From: Mycobacterium sp. 1081908.1
GTDB lineage: Bacteria; Actinomycetota; Actinomycetes; Mycobacteriales; Mycobacteriaceae
Length of the DNA stretch: 64,000 nucleotides
Assembly (NCBI RefSeq): GCF_001673535.1
Contig: NZ_LZLY01000014.1
Span: forward strand, 62,001 to 126,000
Reading direction: 5' to 3'
How positions within the stretch are numbered: the first letter of the stretch is position 1; each line of letters begins with the position of its first letter. Below the pieces are notes generated by a model that worked only from the letters and a program-made list of their open reading frames with translations, had not been told where the DNA came from and did not search any database. Of the stretch, positions 29,577 to 37,457 are shown piece by piece. A program made the translations under genes and the position numbers.

Positions 29577-30074
29577 CTACTTTTCGAGCGAATGCAGGAC
29601 CACGTCGGTCAACTCGCCCTTGTCGACGGCGGCCGTCATGTAGCTGCAGGACGGTTGCCGACGGCGATCCGTCGGCGATCCCGGATTGAGCAGGCGCAAG
29701 CCGGTGTTTGTCGTCGTATCCCACGGAATGTGGCTATGGCCGAATACCAGCACGTCGCGGTCGGGGTACAGCCGCGACATGCGCGCGTCCCGGCCGGTCG
29801 CGGCGCCGGTCTCGTGGACGACGGTCAGGCGCAGCCCGTTCAGCGTCACGTCGGCGCGTTCGGGCAGCCGCGCGCGCAACGCCGGCCCGTCGTTGTTTCC
29901 CCAGCACGCGACCAGCCGCGCGGCCCTGGCTTCCAGGGCGTCGAGCAATTCGGTCGATACCCAGTCGCCGGCGTGCACCACCACATCCGCCCTCGCGACC
30001 TCATCCCATACCTGGGCGGGCAGGTCGCGGGCGCGCCGCGGCACGTGCGTATCGGCAATCAGCAGCAGCCTCAC
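29577..30074 (-). CDS. YfcE-type metallophosphoesterase
   Basis: A 165-residue calcineurin-like phosphoesterase. Metal-binding motifs are LLLIADTHVPRR at the start, HAGDWVSTE, CWGNND, and VFGHSHIPW with NPGS near the end. The family hydrolyses phosphodiesters in the cytosol; the natural substrate is unclear. The GTG chosen gives VRLLLIADTH, the normal family start. A much longer open frame upstream has shadow-type composition and was rejected. Confidence 0.83.
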   Translation of the reverse strand: MRLLLIADTHVPRRARDLPAQVWDEVARADVVVHAGDWVSTELLDALEARAARLVACWGNNDGPALRARLPERADVTLNGLRLTVVHETGAATGRDARMSRLYPDRDVLVFGHSHIPWDTTTNTGLRLLNPGSPTDRRRQPSCSYMTAAVDKGELTDVVLHSLEK

Positions 30075-30094
30075 GCCGCCATCTTGCGCTACCG

Positions 30095-30310
30095 CTAGCC
30101 GTCCTGACTGCGGGCCTCGGCGCCCGTCTCGCCGGCGTCGAAAGTGTCGTCGGAACCCGCCGCGCCCACGTATGATCCGTCGTCGTCTCCTTCGGACGCC
30201 CGCGAGCGAGCTTCGTGCGCTTCGGGTTCTACGTCTTCCTCGGCTCGGTGGCCTTTGTTTTCCGGCATGGGACTCAGGTTTTCCCGCGCGGCGTTGCGCG
30301 AAACGGCCAT
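30095..30310 (-). CDS. Small acidic hypothetical protein
   Basis: A 71-residue, strongly acidic protein with no membrane segment and low-complexity composition (ERAEED-like start, then SEGDDDGSYVGAAGSDDTFD). I do not recognise a domain. The ATG giving MAVSRNAARE has GGAG six bases upstream. It starts 53 bases from htdZ on the opposite strand and ends just before the phosphoesterase gene. It may be disordered. Reality as a gene is likely but not certain. Confidence 0.55.
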   Translation of the reverse strand: MAVSRNAARENLSPMPENKGHRAEEDVEPEAHEARSRASEGDDDGSYVGAAGSDDTFDAGETGAEARSQDG

Positions 30311-30363
30311 GATCGGCTCCGATAGGGTGCATGCGGGCATCGTCAGCATCCCGAGGAGAACCA

Positions 30364-30819
30364 ATGCGTACCTTCGATTCAGTGGCCGACCTCGCCGCCG
30401 CGGCGGGCGAGACGATCGGGCAGAGCGACTGGGTGACCATCACCCAGGAAGACGTCAACATGTTCGCCGACGCGACCGGCGATCACCAGTGGATCCACGT
30501 CGACCCGGAGCGGGCGGCGGCCGGCCCGTTCGGCAAGACCATCGCCCACGGTTTCATGACCCTGTCGCTGCTGCCGCGGTTGCAGCACCAGATGTACACC
30601 GTCAACGGCATCAAGCTGGCAATCAACTACGGCCTCAACAAGGTTCGCTTCCCAGCCCCGGTGCCGGTCGGCTCGCGGGTGCGTGCCCAGAGCTCGTTGG
30701 TCAGCGTCGACGACCTCGGTGACGGCGCCGCGCAGGCGACCGTGTCGACCACCGTCGAGATCGAGGGTTCGCCCAAGCCGGCGTGCGTGGCCGAAAGCAT
30801 CGTTCGCTACATCTCCTGA
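30364..30819 (+). CDS. htdZ: 3-hydroxyacyl-thioester dehydratase HtdZ
   Basis: A 151-residue hotdog-fold (R)-hydratase of the MaoC type that hydrates or dehydrates 2-enoyl/3-hydroxyacyl thioesters. The hydratase-2 motif is FADATGDHQWIHVDPERA near residues 35-52, with the catalytic Asp and His, followed by IAHGFMTLSLLP. Length equals that of Rv0130. The ATG has GGAGAA five bases before it. Its tail meets fadE1 from the other strand. Confidence 0.93.
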   Translation: MRTFDSVADLAAAAGETIGQSDWVTITQEDVNMFADATGDHQWIHVDPERAAAGPFGKTIAHGFMTLSLLPRLQHQMYTVNGIKLAINYGLNKVRFPAPVPVGSRVRAQSSLVSVDDLGDGAAQATVSTTVEIEGSPKPACVAESIVRYIS

Positions 30820-30829
30820 ATGCTCGGCG

Positions 30830-32125
30830 CTAGAACTCGGCGATCGAATGTTCCAGGCGCTCGGCCAGTCTGGCCTCGGCCTCGGCCCGCCGGGTCGGTA
30901 TGTGCGCCGACGGGAAAGGCGTTGTCACGGGCTGGTATTCGCGCAGCGTCCGCCGTGCCACCGTCATCTTGTGCAGCTCGGTGGCGCCGTCGGCGATGCC
31001 CAGCGACTCGGCCGCCACCATCATCTTGACGAACGGCATCTCGTCGGAGACGCCGAGCGCGCCGTGCAGATGCATGGCGCGTTGCGCCACGTCGTGCAGC
31101 ACCTGCGGCATGGCGACCTTGACCGCCGCGATGTCGCGGCGCACCTTCTGGTAGTCGTGGTGCTTGTCGATCAACCACGCGGTGCGGAGCACCAGCAGCC
31201 GGAACTGCTCGATCTGGATCCAGCTGTCGGCGATCTTCTCCTGGGTCATCTGGAAGTCGGACAGATGGCCGTGCCGCGTCTTGCGTGACACCGCCCGCTC
31301 GCACATCATGTCGAATGCCTTGCGCGCCAACGCGATCGTGCGCATCGCGTGGTGGATGCGACCGCCGCCGAGTCGGGTTTGCGCGATCATGAACGCCTGG
31401 CCCTCGCCGCCCAGCACATGGTCGGCCGGCACCCGCACGTCGTGGTAGCGGACATAGCCGTGCGAGCCGTGCTTTCCGGACTCGCCTCCGACCCCGACGT
31501 TGCGGATGATCTCGATGCCCGGCGTCTCGCCCGGAACGATGAACAGCGACATCTTGTCGTAGGTGCGAGCGTCGGGTTTGGTGACCGCCATCACGATGAA
31601 AAATGACGCGTGCTTGGCGTTGCTGGAAAACCACTTCTCGCCGTTGATGACCCAGTCGTCGCCGTCGCGGGTCGCGCCCGTCACGAACATGCCGGGATCC
31701 GAACCGCCCTGCGGTTCGGTCATCGAATAGCACGAGGTGATCTCGCCGTCGAGCAACGGCTGCAGGTAGCGCGCCTTCTGTTCGTCGGTGCCGAACAGCG
31801 CGAGGATCTCGGCGTTGCCCGAGTCGGGCGCCTGGCAGCCGAAGACCGACGGCGCCCACCGGGAGCGCCCGAGGATCTCGTTGAGCAGCGCCAGCTTGAC
31901 CTGACCGAAGCCCTGGCCGCCGAGCTCGGGGCGCAGATGCGCGGCCCACAACCCCTGGTCCTTCACCTGCTGCTGCAGCGGCCGCAGGATCGCCATCATC
32001 TCGGCGTTCTTCTTGTCATACGGGTCGAGCGCCACCAGATCGAGCGGTTCCAGCTCGTCGACCATGAACTTTTCGACCCAGTCCAGCTTCGCCTGGTATT
32101 CGGGGTCCGTTTCGAAGTCCCACAT
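30830..32125 (-). CDS. fadE1: Acyl-CoA dehydrogenase FadE1
   Basis: A 431-residue flavoprotein that introduces an alpha-beta double bond in acyl-CoA. Family motifs are CYSMTEPQGGSDPG near residue 130, the FAD-contact region INGEKWFSSNA, and the C-terminal LHGALGVSDEMPFVKMM. It matches Rv0131c. The ATG giving MWDFETDPEY is chosen; upstream sequence in frame lacks family likeness. It converges with htdZ, and the two could act on the same acyl-CoA pool. Confidence 0.9.
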   Translation of the reverse strand: MWDFETDPEYQAKLDWVEKFMVDELEPLDLVALDPYDKKNAEMMAILRPLQQQVKDQGLWAAHLRPELGGQGFGQVKLALLNEILGRSRWAPSVFGCQAPDSGNAEILALFGTDEQKARYLQPLLDGEITSCYSMTEPQGGSDPGMFVTGATRDGDDWVINGEKWFSSNAKHASFFIVMAVTKPDARTYDKMSLFIVPGETPGIEIIRNVGVGGESGKHGSHGYVRYHDVRVPADHVLGGEGQAFMIAQTRLGGGRIHHAMRTIALARKAFDMMCERAVSRKTRHGHLSDFQMTQEKIADSWIQIEQFRLLVLRTAWLIDKHHDYQKVRRDIAAVKVAMPQVLHDVAQRAMHLHGALGVSDEMPFVKMMVAAESLGIADGATELHKMTVARRTLREYQPVTTPFPSAHIPTRRAEAEARLAERLEHSIAEF

Positions 32126-32205
32126 CCTGGCCAACCGTTCCCCGGCGCGGCGTCGCACCGGACTCGTTGATAAGCCACCCCATCCTAGATCGGGGCGGTG
32201 GGGGA

Positions 32206-32904
32206 TCAGTGGTCGCCGCGGGTGTCGATGACACGCTGCGCGATGTCGACGAGCTTCTCCTGGCTCTCCTGGGAGAGCGCCCGCAGCATCTCGAAGGCTC
32301 GCACGTCGTCCACGCCGTAGCGTTCCATGATCATGCCCTTGGCCTGACCGATGCGGTCTCGGCTCGACAGCGCCGATTCCATCTGTTCGCCGTGGCGCCC
32401 GGCCATGATGGCGGCGGCCGCGTGCGCGGCGAACACCGATCCGATGGTCTCGGCGTCGGTGTCCCACACGCCGGCGCGGTAGCTGAACAGGTTCAGCGCG
32501 CCGGCCGTGCGGTCGGCGGTGTAGAGCTTGAACGAGAGGCTGCTGAGCACACCCAGCCGCACCGCCGCCGGCGCGTATCGAGGCCACCGCGGCTCGTTGC
32601 GGAGGTCGTCGGTCCGCACGATCGTCTGCTTGAGAGCGGCTTCGGCGCAGGGCCCTTCGCCGAAGTCGTGCTGCAGTTTGTCGAGCTGTCCGGCCACCTC
32701 GGCAGTGTCGGCCAGCGACTCAAAGTCGCCGCCCCGTTTCACGAGCAGCACACCCGCGACGTCGGCGCCCGGTATCAGCTCGACGGCTGCGGCGGTCACA
32801 TCGGCGAGTACCTGTTCGAGCGCGCGCGGCGCGGAAATCGCACGGGCGAGCTCGGCCATCCGTAGGGCCAGCGCGTGGTTGGAGGTTGGGTGTGAAAGGT
32901 CCAT
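32206..32904 (-). CDS. GAF-ANTAR transcription antitermination regulator
   Basis: A 232-residue protein with a GAF sensor domain (residues about 20-160, including DFGEGPCAEAALKQ) and a C-terminal ANTAR RNA-binding domain (residues about 165-225, with RIGQAKGMIMERYGVDD and the AF..LR.LSQ pattern). ANTAR proteins bind paired hairpins in nascent RNA and prevent termination. The ligand and targets here are unknown. The ATG giving MDLSHPTSNH is preferred; a start 14 codons earlier exists. H37Rv has no such gene between fadE1 and fgd2. Confidence 0.88.
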   Translation of the reverse strand: MDLSHPTSNHALALRMAELARAISAPRALEQVLADVTAAAVELIPGADVAGVLLVKRGGDFESLADTAEVAGQLDKLQHDFGEGPCAEAALKQTIVRTDDLRNEPRWPRYAPAAVRLGVLSSLSFKLYTADRTAGALNLFSYRAGVWDTDAETIGSVFAAHAAAAIMAGRHGEQMESALSSRDRIGQAKGMIMERYGVDDVRAFEMLRALSQESQEKLVDIAQRVIDTRGDH

Positions 32905-32974
32905 GGTGTTCGCTTGCGGCTTGTTCGCAGCCCTTCGGATACCCACCGTCGCGTGAAATTACCCGGGCCGCTTT

Positions 32975-34072
32975 TCACCGCAGCTTGGGCAGCACGTTGC
33001 CGCGGTAAAAGTTGATCGCGGTGACCGGGTCGTCCTGGGGGAAGTGCAGGAAGGGGATCGCTCCGGCGTCGAGAACCTTCTGCACGGCGTCGACATGGGG
33101 CGTGGGATCGGAGCCGACCGCCCAATTCGCGAGCACCTTGTCGATGGGATTGGACTGCGCGGCACGTTGGATGTCAACGGGATTGGGCTGGTCGACGGCG
33201 CCGGCGGTAAAGCGCCACAGGGTGGCGGCGCGGGCGGCCACGTCGTTGTTACCGACGACCGCGAAAAGTTCGGCGCGCTTTCCCAAATCGGCGGCGTCCC
33301 GCCCGGCGGCCCGCGCCCCCGCGCCGAATGCGGCGAGCAACTTCGGGTTGGTCACGTCGTGAGCCTGGGTGATCCAGCCGTCGCCGTACTGCCCGGCCAG
33401 CTTTGCGCTCTTGGGCCCGCCGGCCGCGACGAAAATCGGCGGCGGAGTCGCGGGCGTGTCGTAGAGCCGCAACGCGTTCGTCTGAAAGTAGCGGCCGGAG
33501 AAGGAGATTCGCGAACCGCTCCACAGCTGGCGGATCAGGCCGATCGCCTCGACCAGTCGGTCATGACGCTCGGCGTAATTGCCGAACGCGTTCGTGCTGG
33601 CCTGTTCGTTGAGCCGTTCGCCGGTGCCCAATCCCAGAAAGACCCGCCCCGGATTGAGGATCGCCAAGGATGCGAACGCGTGGGCCACGGTGGCCGGGTG
33701 ATAGCGATAGGTCGGGCAGGTCACCCCGCTGCCAAACGAGATGCGGCTGGTGGCGCTGCCGACCAGGGCCAGGGTCAGCCACGGAAACATCGAATGGCCC
33801 TCGTCGTCCTGCCACGGCTGGATGTGATCGCTGGCCCACACGTACTGAAAGCCTGCTTGCTCGGCCGCCCGGGCGTGCGCGACCAGCTGGTCGGTGCGGA
33901 ACTGCTCGTGCGAGAGCACGACCCCGACGCCCTTACCCGCCGCAGGCGGCGGACCGGTCGGTTTGCCGCGGTCGGACGGCGGCGTGCCGCAGCCCTGCGG
34001 CAGTCCGACCGCGCCGAGCACGCCCGCGCCGGCGGCCATCCGCCCGAGCGTCCGCCGCGAGATGCCGGTCAC
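32975..34072 (-). CDS. fgd2: F420-dependent hydroxymycolic acid dehydrogenase Fgd2
   Basis: A 365-residue LLM-family enzyme matching Rv0132c, which oxidises hydroxymycolic acids to ketomycolic acids with F420. The N-terminus has a twin-arginine export motif (SRRTLGRMAAGAG) followed by a Cys at residue 28, so it is probably exported and perhaps lipidated. LLM features include WASDHIQPWQD and GRVFLGLGTGERLNE. The GTG start is the one that keeps the Tat signal. It is divergent from the GNAT gene with 51 bases between. Confidence 0.9.
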   Translation of the reverse strand: MTGISRRTLGRMAAGAGVLGAVGLPQGCGTPPSDRGKPTGPPPAAGKGVGVVLSHEQFRTDQLVAHARAAEQAGFQYVWASDHIQPWQDDEGHSMFPWLTLALVGSATSRISFGSGVTCPTYRYHPATVAHAFASLAILNPGRVFLGLGTGERLNEQASTNAFGNYAERHDRLVEAIGLIRQLWSGSRISFSGRYFQTNALRLYDTPATPPPIFVAAGGPKSAKLAGQYGDGWITQAHDVTNPKLLAAFGAGARAAGRDAADLGKRAELFAVVGNNDVAARAATLWRFTAGAVDQPNPVDIQRAAQSNPIDKVLANWAVGSDPTPHVDAVQKVLDAGAIPFLHFPQDDPVTAINFYRGNVLPKLR

Positions 34073-34123
34073 CGGCCCCGCATACCCGTCACGCGGCCCG
34101 TCACACGCACTAACGTGGCGTGG

Positions 34124-34729
34124 GTGGCCCCAGAGGCGCGCCCGGCGCGCAAAGCCGACATCCGCGAGCTGTCACGCACGCTGGCCCGGGCGTTCTACGA
34201 CGACCCGGTCACCACGTGGATGCTGCCCGACGACAATGCGCGGCCGGCGCAGCTGGTCCGGCTGTTCGCGACGATGACCCGCCGCCACCATCTGGCCCGA
34301 GGCGGCGTGGAGGTGGCCGACGACGGGCCGGGCGTCGGCGGCGCGGCCCTTTGGGATCCGCCGAATCGGTGGCAGCACTCGCGCTCAGAAGAGCTGGCGA
34401 TGCTGCCGAACTTCATCCGGGTGTTCGGCCTGCGTTCGGCGAGGGCGCGCACGGTGCAGGAACTCATGAAGCAGGAACATCCCGAGGAACCGCACTGGTA
34501 CCTGGCGGTGATCGGGAGCGACCCGACGGTTCGCGGCCAGGGTTACGGCCAGGCCCTGATGCGGTCCCGCCTGGATCGCTGCGATGCCGAATATTGCCCG
34601 GCGTATCTCGAGTCGAGCAAGCCCGAAAACGTGCCTTATTACGAACGTTTCGGGTTCGGCGTCACCCGCGAGATCAAGTTCCCCGACGGCGGCCCCACGC
34701 TGTGGGCGATGTGGCGGGACCCGCGGTAG
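34124..34729 (+). CDS. GNAT-family acetyltransferase (Rv0133-like)
   Basis: A 201-residue acetyl-CoA-dependent N-acetyltransferase. The acetyl-CoA motif is DPTVRGQGYGQALMRSRL near residues 130-148, followed by PYYERFGFGVTREI. It resembles Rv0133 in length and position. Of two nearby GTG codons I chose 34124, which gives the H37Rv length; 34115 is the alternative. A large open frame upstream overlaps fgd2 on the other strand and is not real. The substrate is unknown. Confidence 0.86.
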   Translation: MAPEARPARKADIRELSRTLARAFYDDPVTTWMLPDDNARPAQLVRLFATMTRRHHLARGGVEVADDGPGVGGAALWDPPNRWQHSRSEELAMLPNFIRVFGLRSARARTVQELMKQEHPEEPHWYLAVIGSDPTVRGQGYGQALMRSRLDRCDAEYCPAYLESSKPENVPYYERFGFGVTREIKFPDGGPTLWAMWRDPR

Positions 34730-34737
34730 AACTGTGC

Positions 34738-35094
34738 CTACGAAATCGGCACGTTCGTCGGCCCACTGGCGATGTATTGGTACTGCGGGCAGTACGCGGT
34801 AATGGCCGACGTGGTGAAGAAAGCGCTGTCGGCGATGGACCAGTTGGTGTTGTCCGCGACCCCGGAAACGACATCGTTCATCGGTTCGCCCGGGTTGGCG
34901 GCGAGTTGGTCGCAAACGTAAGCCCTGGCCACGCGGATCGCGTTGTCGACGGTGCCGTACTGGATGCCGTTGCCGTCCAAAGCTTGCAGGAATGAGTCGT
35001 CGGCGACGTCCGCCAGGGCGGCCGGCGCAAACACGATCCCGCCGATAGCGGCCCCAGCGACCAGTGCTGTGAAAGGAGATGCGTGGAAAAACAT
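34738..35094 (-). CDS. Secreted DUF732-family protein
   Basis: A 118-residue exported protein. The signal peptide is residues 1-28 (FTALVAGAAIGGIVFAPAAL, then ADVADDSF). The mature part has the DUF732 pattern: FLQALDGNGIQYGT, RVARAYVCDQLAANP and a second Cys near YCPQYQ. DUF732 proteins are small secreted mycobacterial proteins of unknown role. AAAGGAG lies upstream of the ATG. The gene begins the accessory block inserted between the Rv0133 and ephF homologues. Confidence 0.82.
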   Translation of the reverse strand: MFFHASPFTALVAGAAIGGIVFAPAALADVADDSFLQALDGNGIQYGTVDNAIRVARAYVCDQLAANPGEPMNDVVSGVADNTNWSIADSAFFTTSAITAYCPQYQYIASGPTNVPIS

Positions 35095-35215
35095 GGGCCG
35101 AGCCTTTCTTGCTCGGTGAAGTTGCCCGGGACGATCGCAGCGTATGCGCCTGCTGGTTTCGCCATGTCGGGAATGGCGAAAGTTTAATCGCCGGGGGCCG
35201 GGGCAACCGATCTGC

Positions 35216-35551
35216 ATGGCTAACGACAACGGCGACTTCCCGGCGGAAGGCGGTCCGGGCGACACCCTCAACCCGAGCGAAAGCACCGACTCCGATGAGC
35301 TGCGCAACGATGACGGCGACATCGTCGTCGACCCACCCGAGGGCTGGAGCGAAGCCGACCGCTTCGGGTTGACCGCGCGCGAGGAGCGGGAAGGCGAATC
35401 CCTCGATGACCGGCTGGCCGAGGAGGAGCCGGATGTATCCGACCAGACGCTCGACGCGACCGATGACGGCGGCCCCCGGCGCGCCCACCGCGGCCAGATC
35501 GACGGCACGCCCGAAGACGGCGACTCGCTCTACGAGGTGGTCGACGAATAG
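35216..35551 (+). CDS. DUF5709-like acidic protein
   Basis: A 111-residue, highly acidic, probably disordered cytosolic protein. The segments PPEGWSEADRFGLTAREERE and ESLDDRLAEEEPD are typical of DUF5709 proteins of actinobacteria; no function is known. The ATG giving MANDNGDFPA is chosen over an upstream in-frame start because the family region begins here. A hairpin at 35567-35586 ends the gene. Confidence 0.78.
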   Translation: MANDNGDFPAEGGPGDTLNPSESTDSDELRNDDGDIVVDPPEGWSEADRFGLTAREEREGESLDDRLAEEEPDVSDQTLDATDDGGPRRAHRGQIDGTPEDGDSLYEVVDE

Positions 35552-35566
35552 TTAGTGCTCGGTTGT

Positions 35567-35586
35567 TCACTCCGGCGACGGAGTGA
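35567..35586. terminator. Short hairpin between convergent genes
   Basis: TCACTCCG and CGGAGTGA form a perfect 8-bp stem around a GCGA tetraloop, between the DUF5709 stop and the stop of the FabR-like gene on the other strand. No T run follows on either side. Confidence 0.65.
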
Positions 35587-35592
35587 CCGGCG

Positions 35593-36267
35593 CTACGGAG
35601 CGCTTCGCCAGCCGGCGATGCCGATGGTGATCAGCCGCAGCTGCTTGACGGCGAGCCGCCGGATGTCTTCTATGGCCTCGGTGGTCTGCGCGTCCTCGAT
35701 CGCCTCGGCGATGACGATCATCGAGTTCACGAACAGCGTCGCCAGGACGTTGAGGTCCTCGGTGCTCCACGCGTTGAGCCCGGTGAAACGGGCCAAGTCG
35801 GTGGCCAGTTCGGAGGTGATCAGCCGCAGCTCGGTGCGGATGGCGTAGCGCAGCACGGTGACCCCGCCCGAGCGTTCCCGATAGATGAATCGCCAGTGCT
35901 CGCGGCGATCGGTGATGCTGGCGATGACGGTCTCGACCGACGACTCGATCACTCGGTTCGGGTCCAACCGGCCGGCCCGCGCGCCGCGCAGGGTGTCGCG
36001 CAGGGTGCGAAACGATTCGTCGATCAGCACCAGCCCGAGGGCCTCCATCGACTCGAAGTGCCGGTAGAAGGCCGCGGGCACGATCCCGACCTCACGGGTC
36101 ACCTCGCGCAGGCTCAGGCTGGAAAAGCTGCGGTCCTGCAGCAGCTTGAGGGCCGCGGCGATGATGGCGCGGCGGGTGGCCTCCTTGCGCTCCTCGCGCG
36201 ACGGGTTCTCGCGTGGCCGCTCTCGGCCCGACCGATGCGGGCGTGAGCTAGGAGTACGGCTGTTCAC
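35593..36267 (-). CDS. TetR-family regulator resembling FabR/DesT
   Basis: A 224-residue repressor. Residues about 25-80 contain a helix-turn-helix region (SLSLREVTREVGIVPAAFYR) that is very close to E. coli FabR, as is DESFRTLRDTLRGAR after it and the IYRERSG segment near residue 120. FabR and Pseudomonas DesT sense the balance of saturated and unsaturated acyl thioesters and repress unsaturated-lipid genes. It is divergent from the reductase-desaturase operon, so control of that operon is likely. The GTG start overlaps a palindrome at 36263-36275. Confidence 0.87.
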   Translation of the reverse strand: MNSRTPSSRPHRSGRERPRENPSREERKEATRRAIIAAALKLLQDRSFSSLSLREVTREVGIVPAAFYRHFESMEALGLVLIDESFRTLRDTLRGARAGRLDPNRVIESSVETVIASITDRREHWRFIYRERSGGVTVLRYAIRTELRLITSELATDLARFTGLNAWSTEDLNVLATLFVNSMIVIAEAIEDAQTTEAIEDIRRLAVKQLRLITIGIAGWRSAP

Positions 36268-36275
36268 TATGTGAA
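36263..36275. promoter_or_regulatory. Palindrome at the FabR-like gene start
   Basis: TTCAC-TAT-GTGAA is a perfect 13-base palindrome covering the regulator's GTG start and facing the desaturase operon. A matching half, GTTCACT, recurs at the reductase start (36340-36346). This is the best candidate operator for the FabR-like protein. Confidence 0.58.
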
Positions 36276-36337
36276 GCCTACCACAAACCAGCACTAAACC
36301 CTTGACTACCTGCGGGGCACCGGCGCACGGTGTACAT

Positions 36338-37432
36338 ATGTTCACTCAGACTTCGACCCGGAACCTCGCGCAAACTCTGCGCAAGCGCGTCCTGGGCTCA
36401 GACCTGCTAGGCCTCCTCACCGGTCCGCACGGTGTGGACCGCTACACCGAGCTGGTGGCGCCGACCTGGACGCTGGGCGAGGCCCGCGCCAAGGTCATCG
36501 ACGTGCGCCGCACAACGCCGCGCAGCGTCACCCTCACACTCGCCCCCAATGAGGCCTTCGCGTCCACGCACACCGTCAAAGCCGGCCAGTACGTCAACCT
36601 CACCGTCGACATCGACGGCCGCCGGCACACCCGCTGCTACTCGCCGGCCAACGCCGAGGGCAGCGCCAACCTCGAGCTGACGATTGGTCACCACGACGGC
36701 GGGCTGGTGTCGAGCTATCTGTACGAGCGGGCCCGCCGCGGCATGGTGGTCGGCCTGGACGGGATCGGCGGCGACTTCGTGTTGCCCGCGGCGCGACCGC
36801 GGCGCATCCTGTTCGTCTCCGGCGGAAGCGGCATCACGCCGGTGCTGGCGATGCTGCGCACGCTGATCGCCGAGCGCCACCGGGGCGAGGTCGCGTTCGT
36901 GCACTACGCCCGCACCCCCGCGGAGGCGTGCTACCGCCAGGAACTCGCCGCGCATAATGACCTGCCCGGCGTCCGCGTGCTGCACGGCTACACCCGCTCG
37001 GAGGCCGGCGACCTCGCCGGCCGCTTCGGGGCGGAGCACCTGGCCGCCGCGATGCCCAGCCCGGATGTGGTGTTCGTTTGCGGACCAACGACTTTGGTCG
37101 AGGCCGTGCGGGAACACTGCGAGAACGTTTTCACCGAGAGCTTCGTGCCGCCGGTCTTCGATGCGCCGGCGAATCCGTCGGGCGGTCGAATTGCGTTCGC
37201 GGACAGCGGCATCGACGTCGTCGACGATGGCCGTTCGCTGCTGGAGCAGGCCGAGTCGGCGGGGCTGACGCCGCAGAACGGCTGCCGGATGGGCATCTGC
37301 CACACCTGCACGCGGCGCAAGACCGCCGGAACCGTGCGCAACCTGATCACCGGCGCGGTGTCGACCCAGGCCGACGAGGACGTCCAGATCTGCGTGTCCG
37401 TTCCGGTCGGCGACGTCGATCTGGCCCTTTAG
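36338..37432 (+). CDS. Ferredoxin reductase-type electron donor for desaturase
   Basis: A 364-residue three-part reductase: an FAD-binding domain (HTRCYSPANAEG near residue 92), an NAD(P)H-binding domain (ILFVSGGSGITPVLAMLR near 158) and a C-terminal 2Fe-2S ferredoxin domain with CRMGICHTCTRRK. It resembles Rv3230c, which feeds electrons to the DesA3 desaturase. Here the desaturase gene follows 25 bases later. The ATG has no clear ribosome binding site, so a leaderless transcript is possible. Confidence 0.9.
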   Translation: MFTQTSTRNLAQTLRKRVLGSDLLGLLTGPHGVDRYTELVAPTWTLGEARAKVIDVRRTTPRSVTLTLAPNEAFASTHTVKAGQYVNLTVDIDGRRHTRCYSPANAEGSANLELTIGHHDGGLVSSYLYERARRGMVVGLDGIGGDFVLPAARPRRILFVSGGSGITPVLAMLRTLIAERHRGEVAFVHYARTPAEACYRQELAAHNDLPGVRVLHGYTRSEAGDLAGRFGAEHLAAAMPSPDVVFVCGPTTLVEAVREHCENVFTESFVPPVFDAPANPSGGRIAFADSGIDVVDDGRSLLEQAESAGLTPQNGCRMGICHTCTRRKTAGTVRNLITGAVSTQADEDVQICVSVPVGDVDLAL

Positions 37433-37457
37433 GTTTCGAGCCTTGAAAGGAAATGCC

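Noticed and set aside
30075..30461. N-terminal extension of the YfcE-type phosphoesterase
   Set aside because: Arg-rich shadow of the small acidic gene; the normal family start is the GTG at 30074.
33044..34123. Extension of the GNAT gene far upstream
   Set aside because: It lies antisense to fgd2 and lacks GNAT similarity; the family region begins after 34124.
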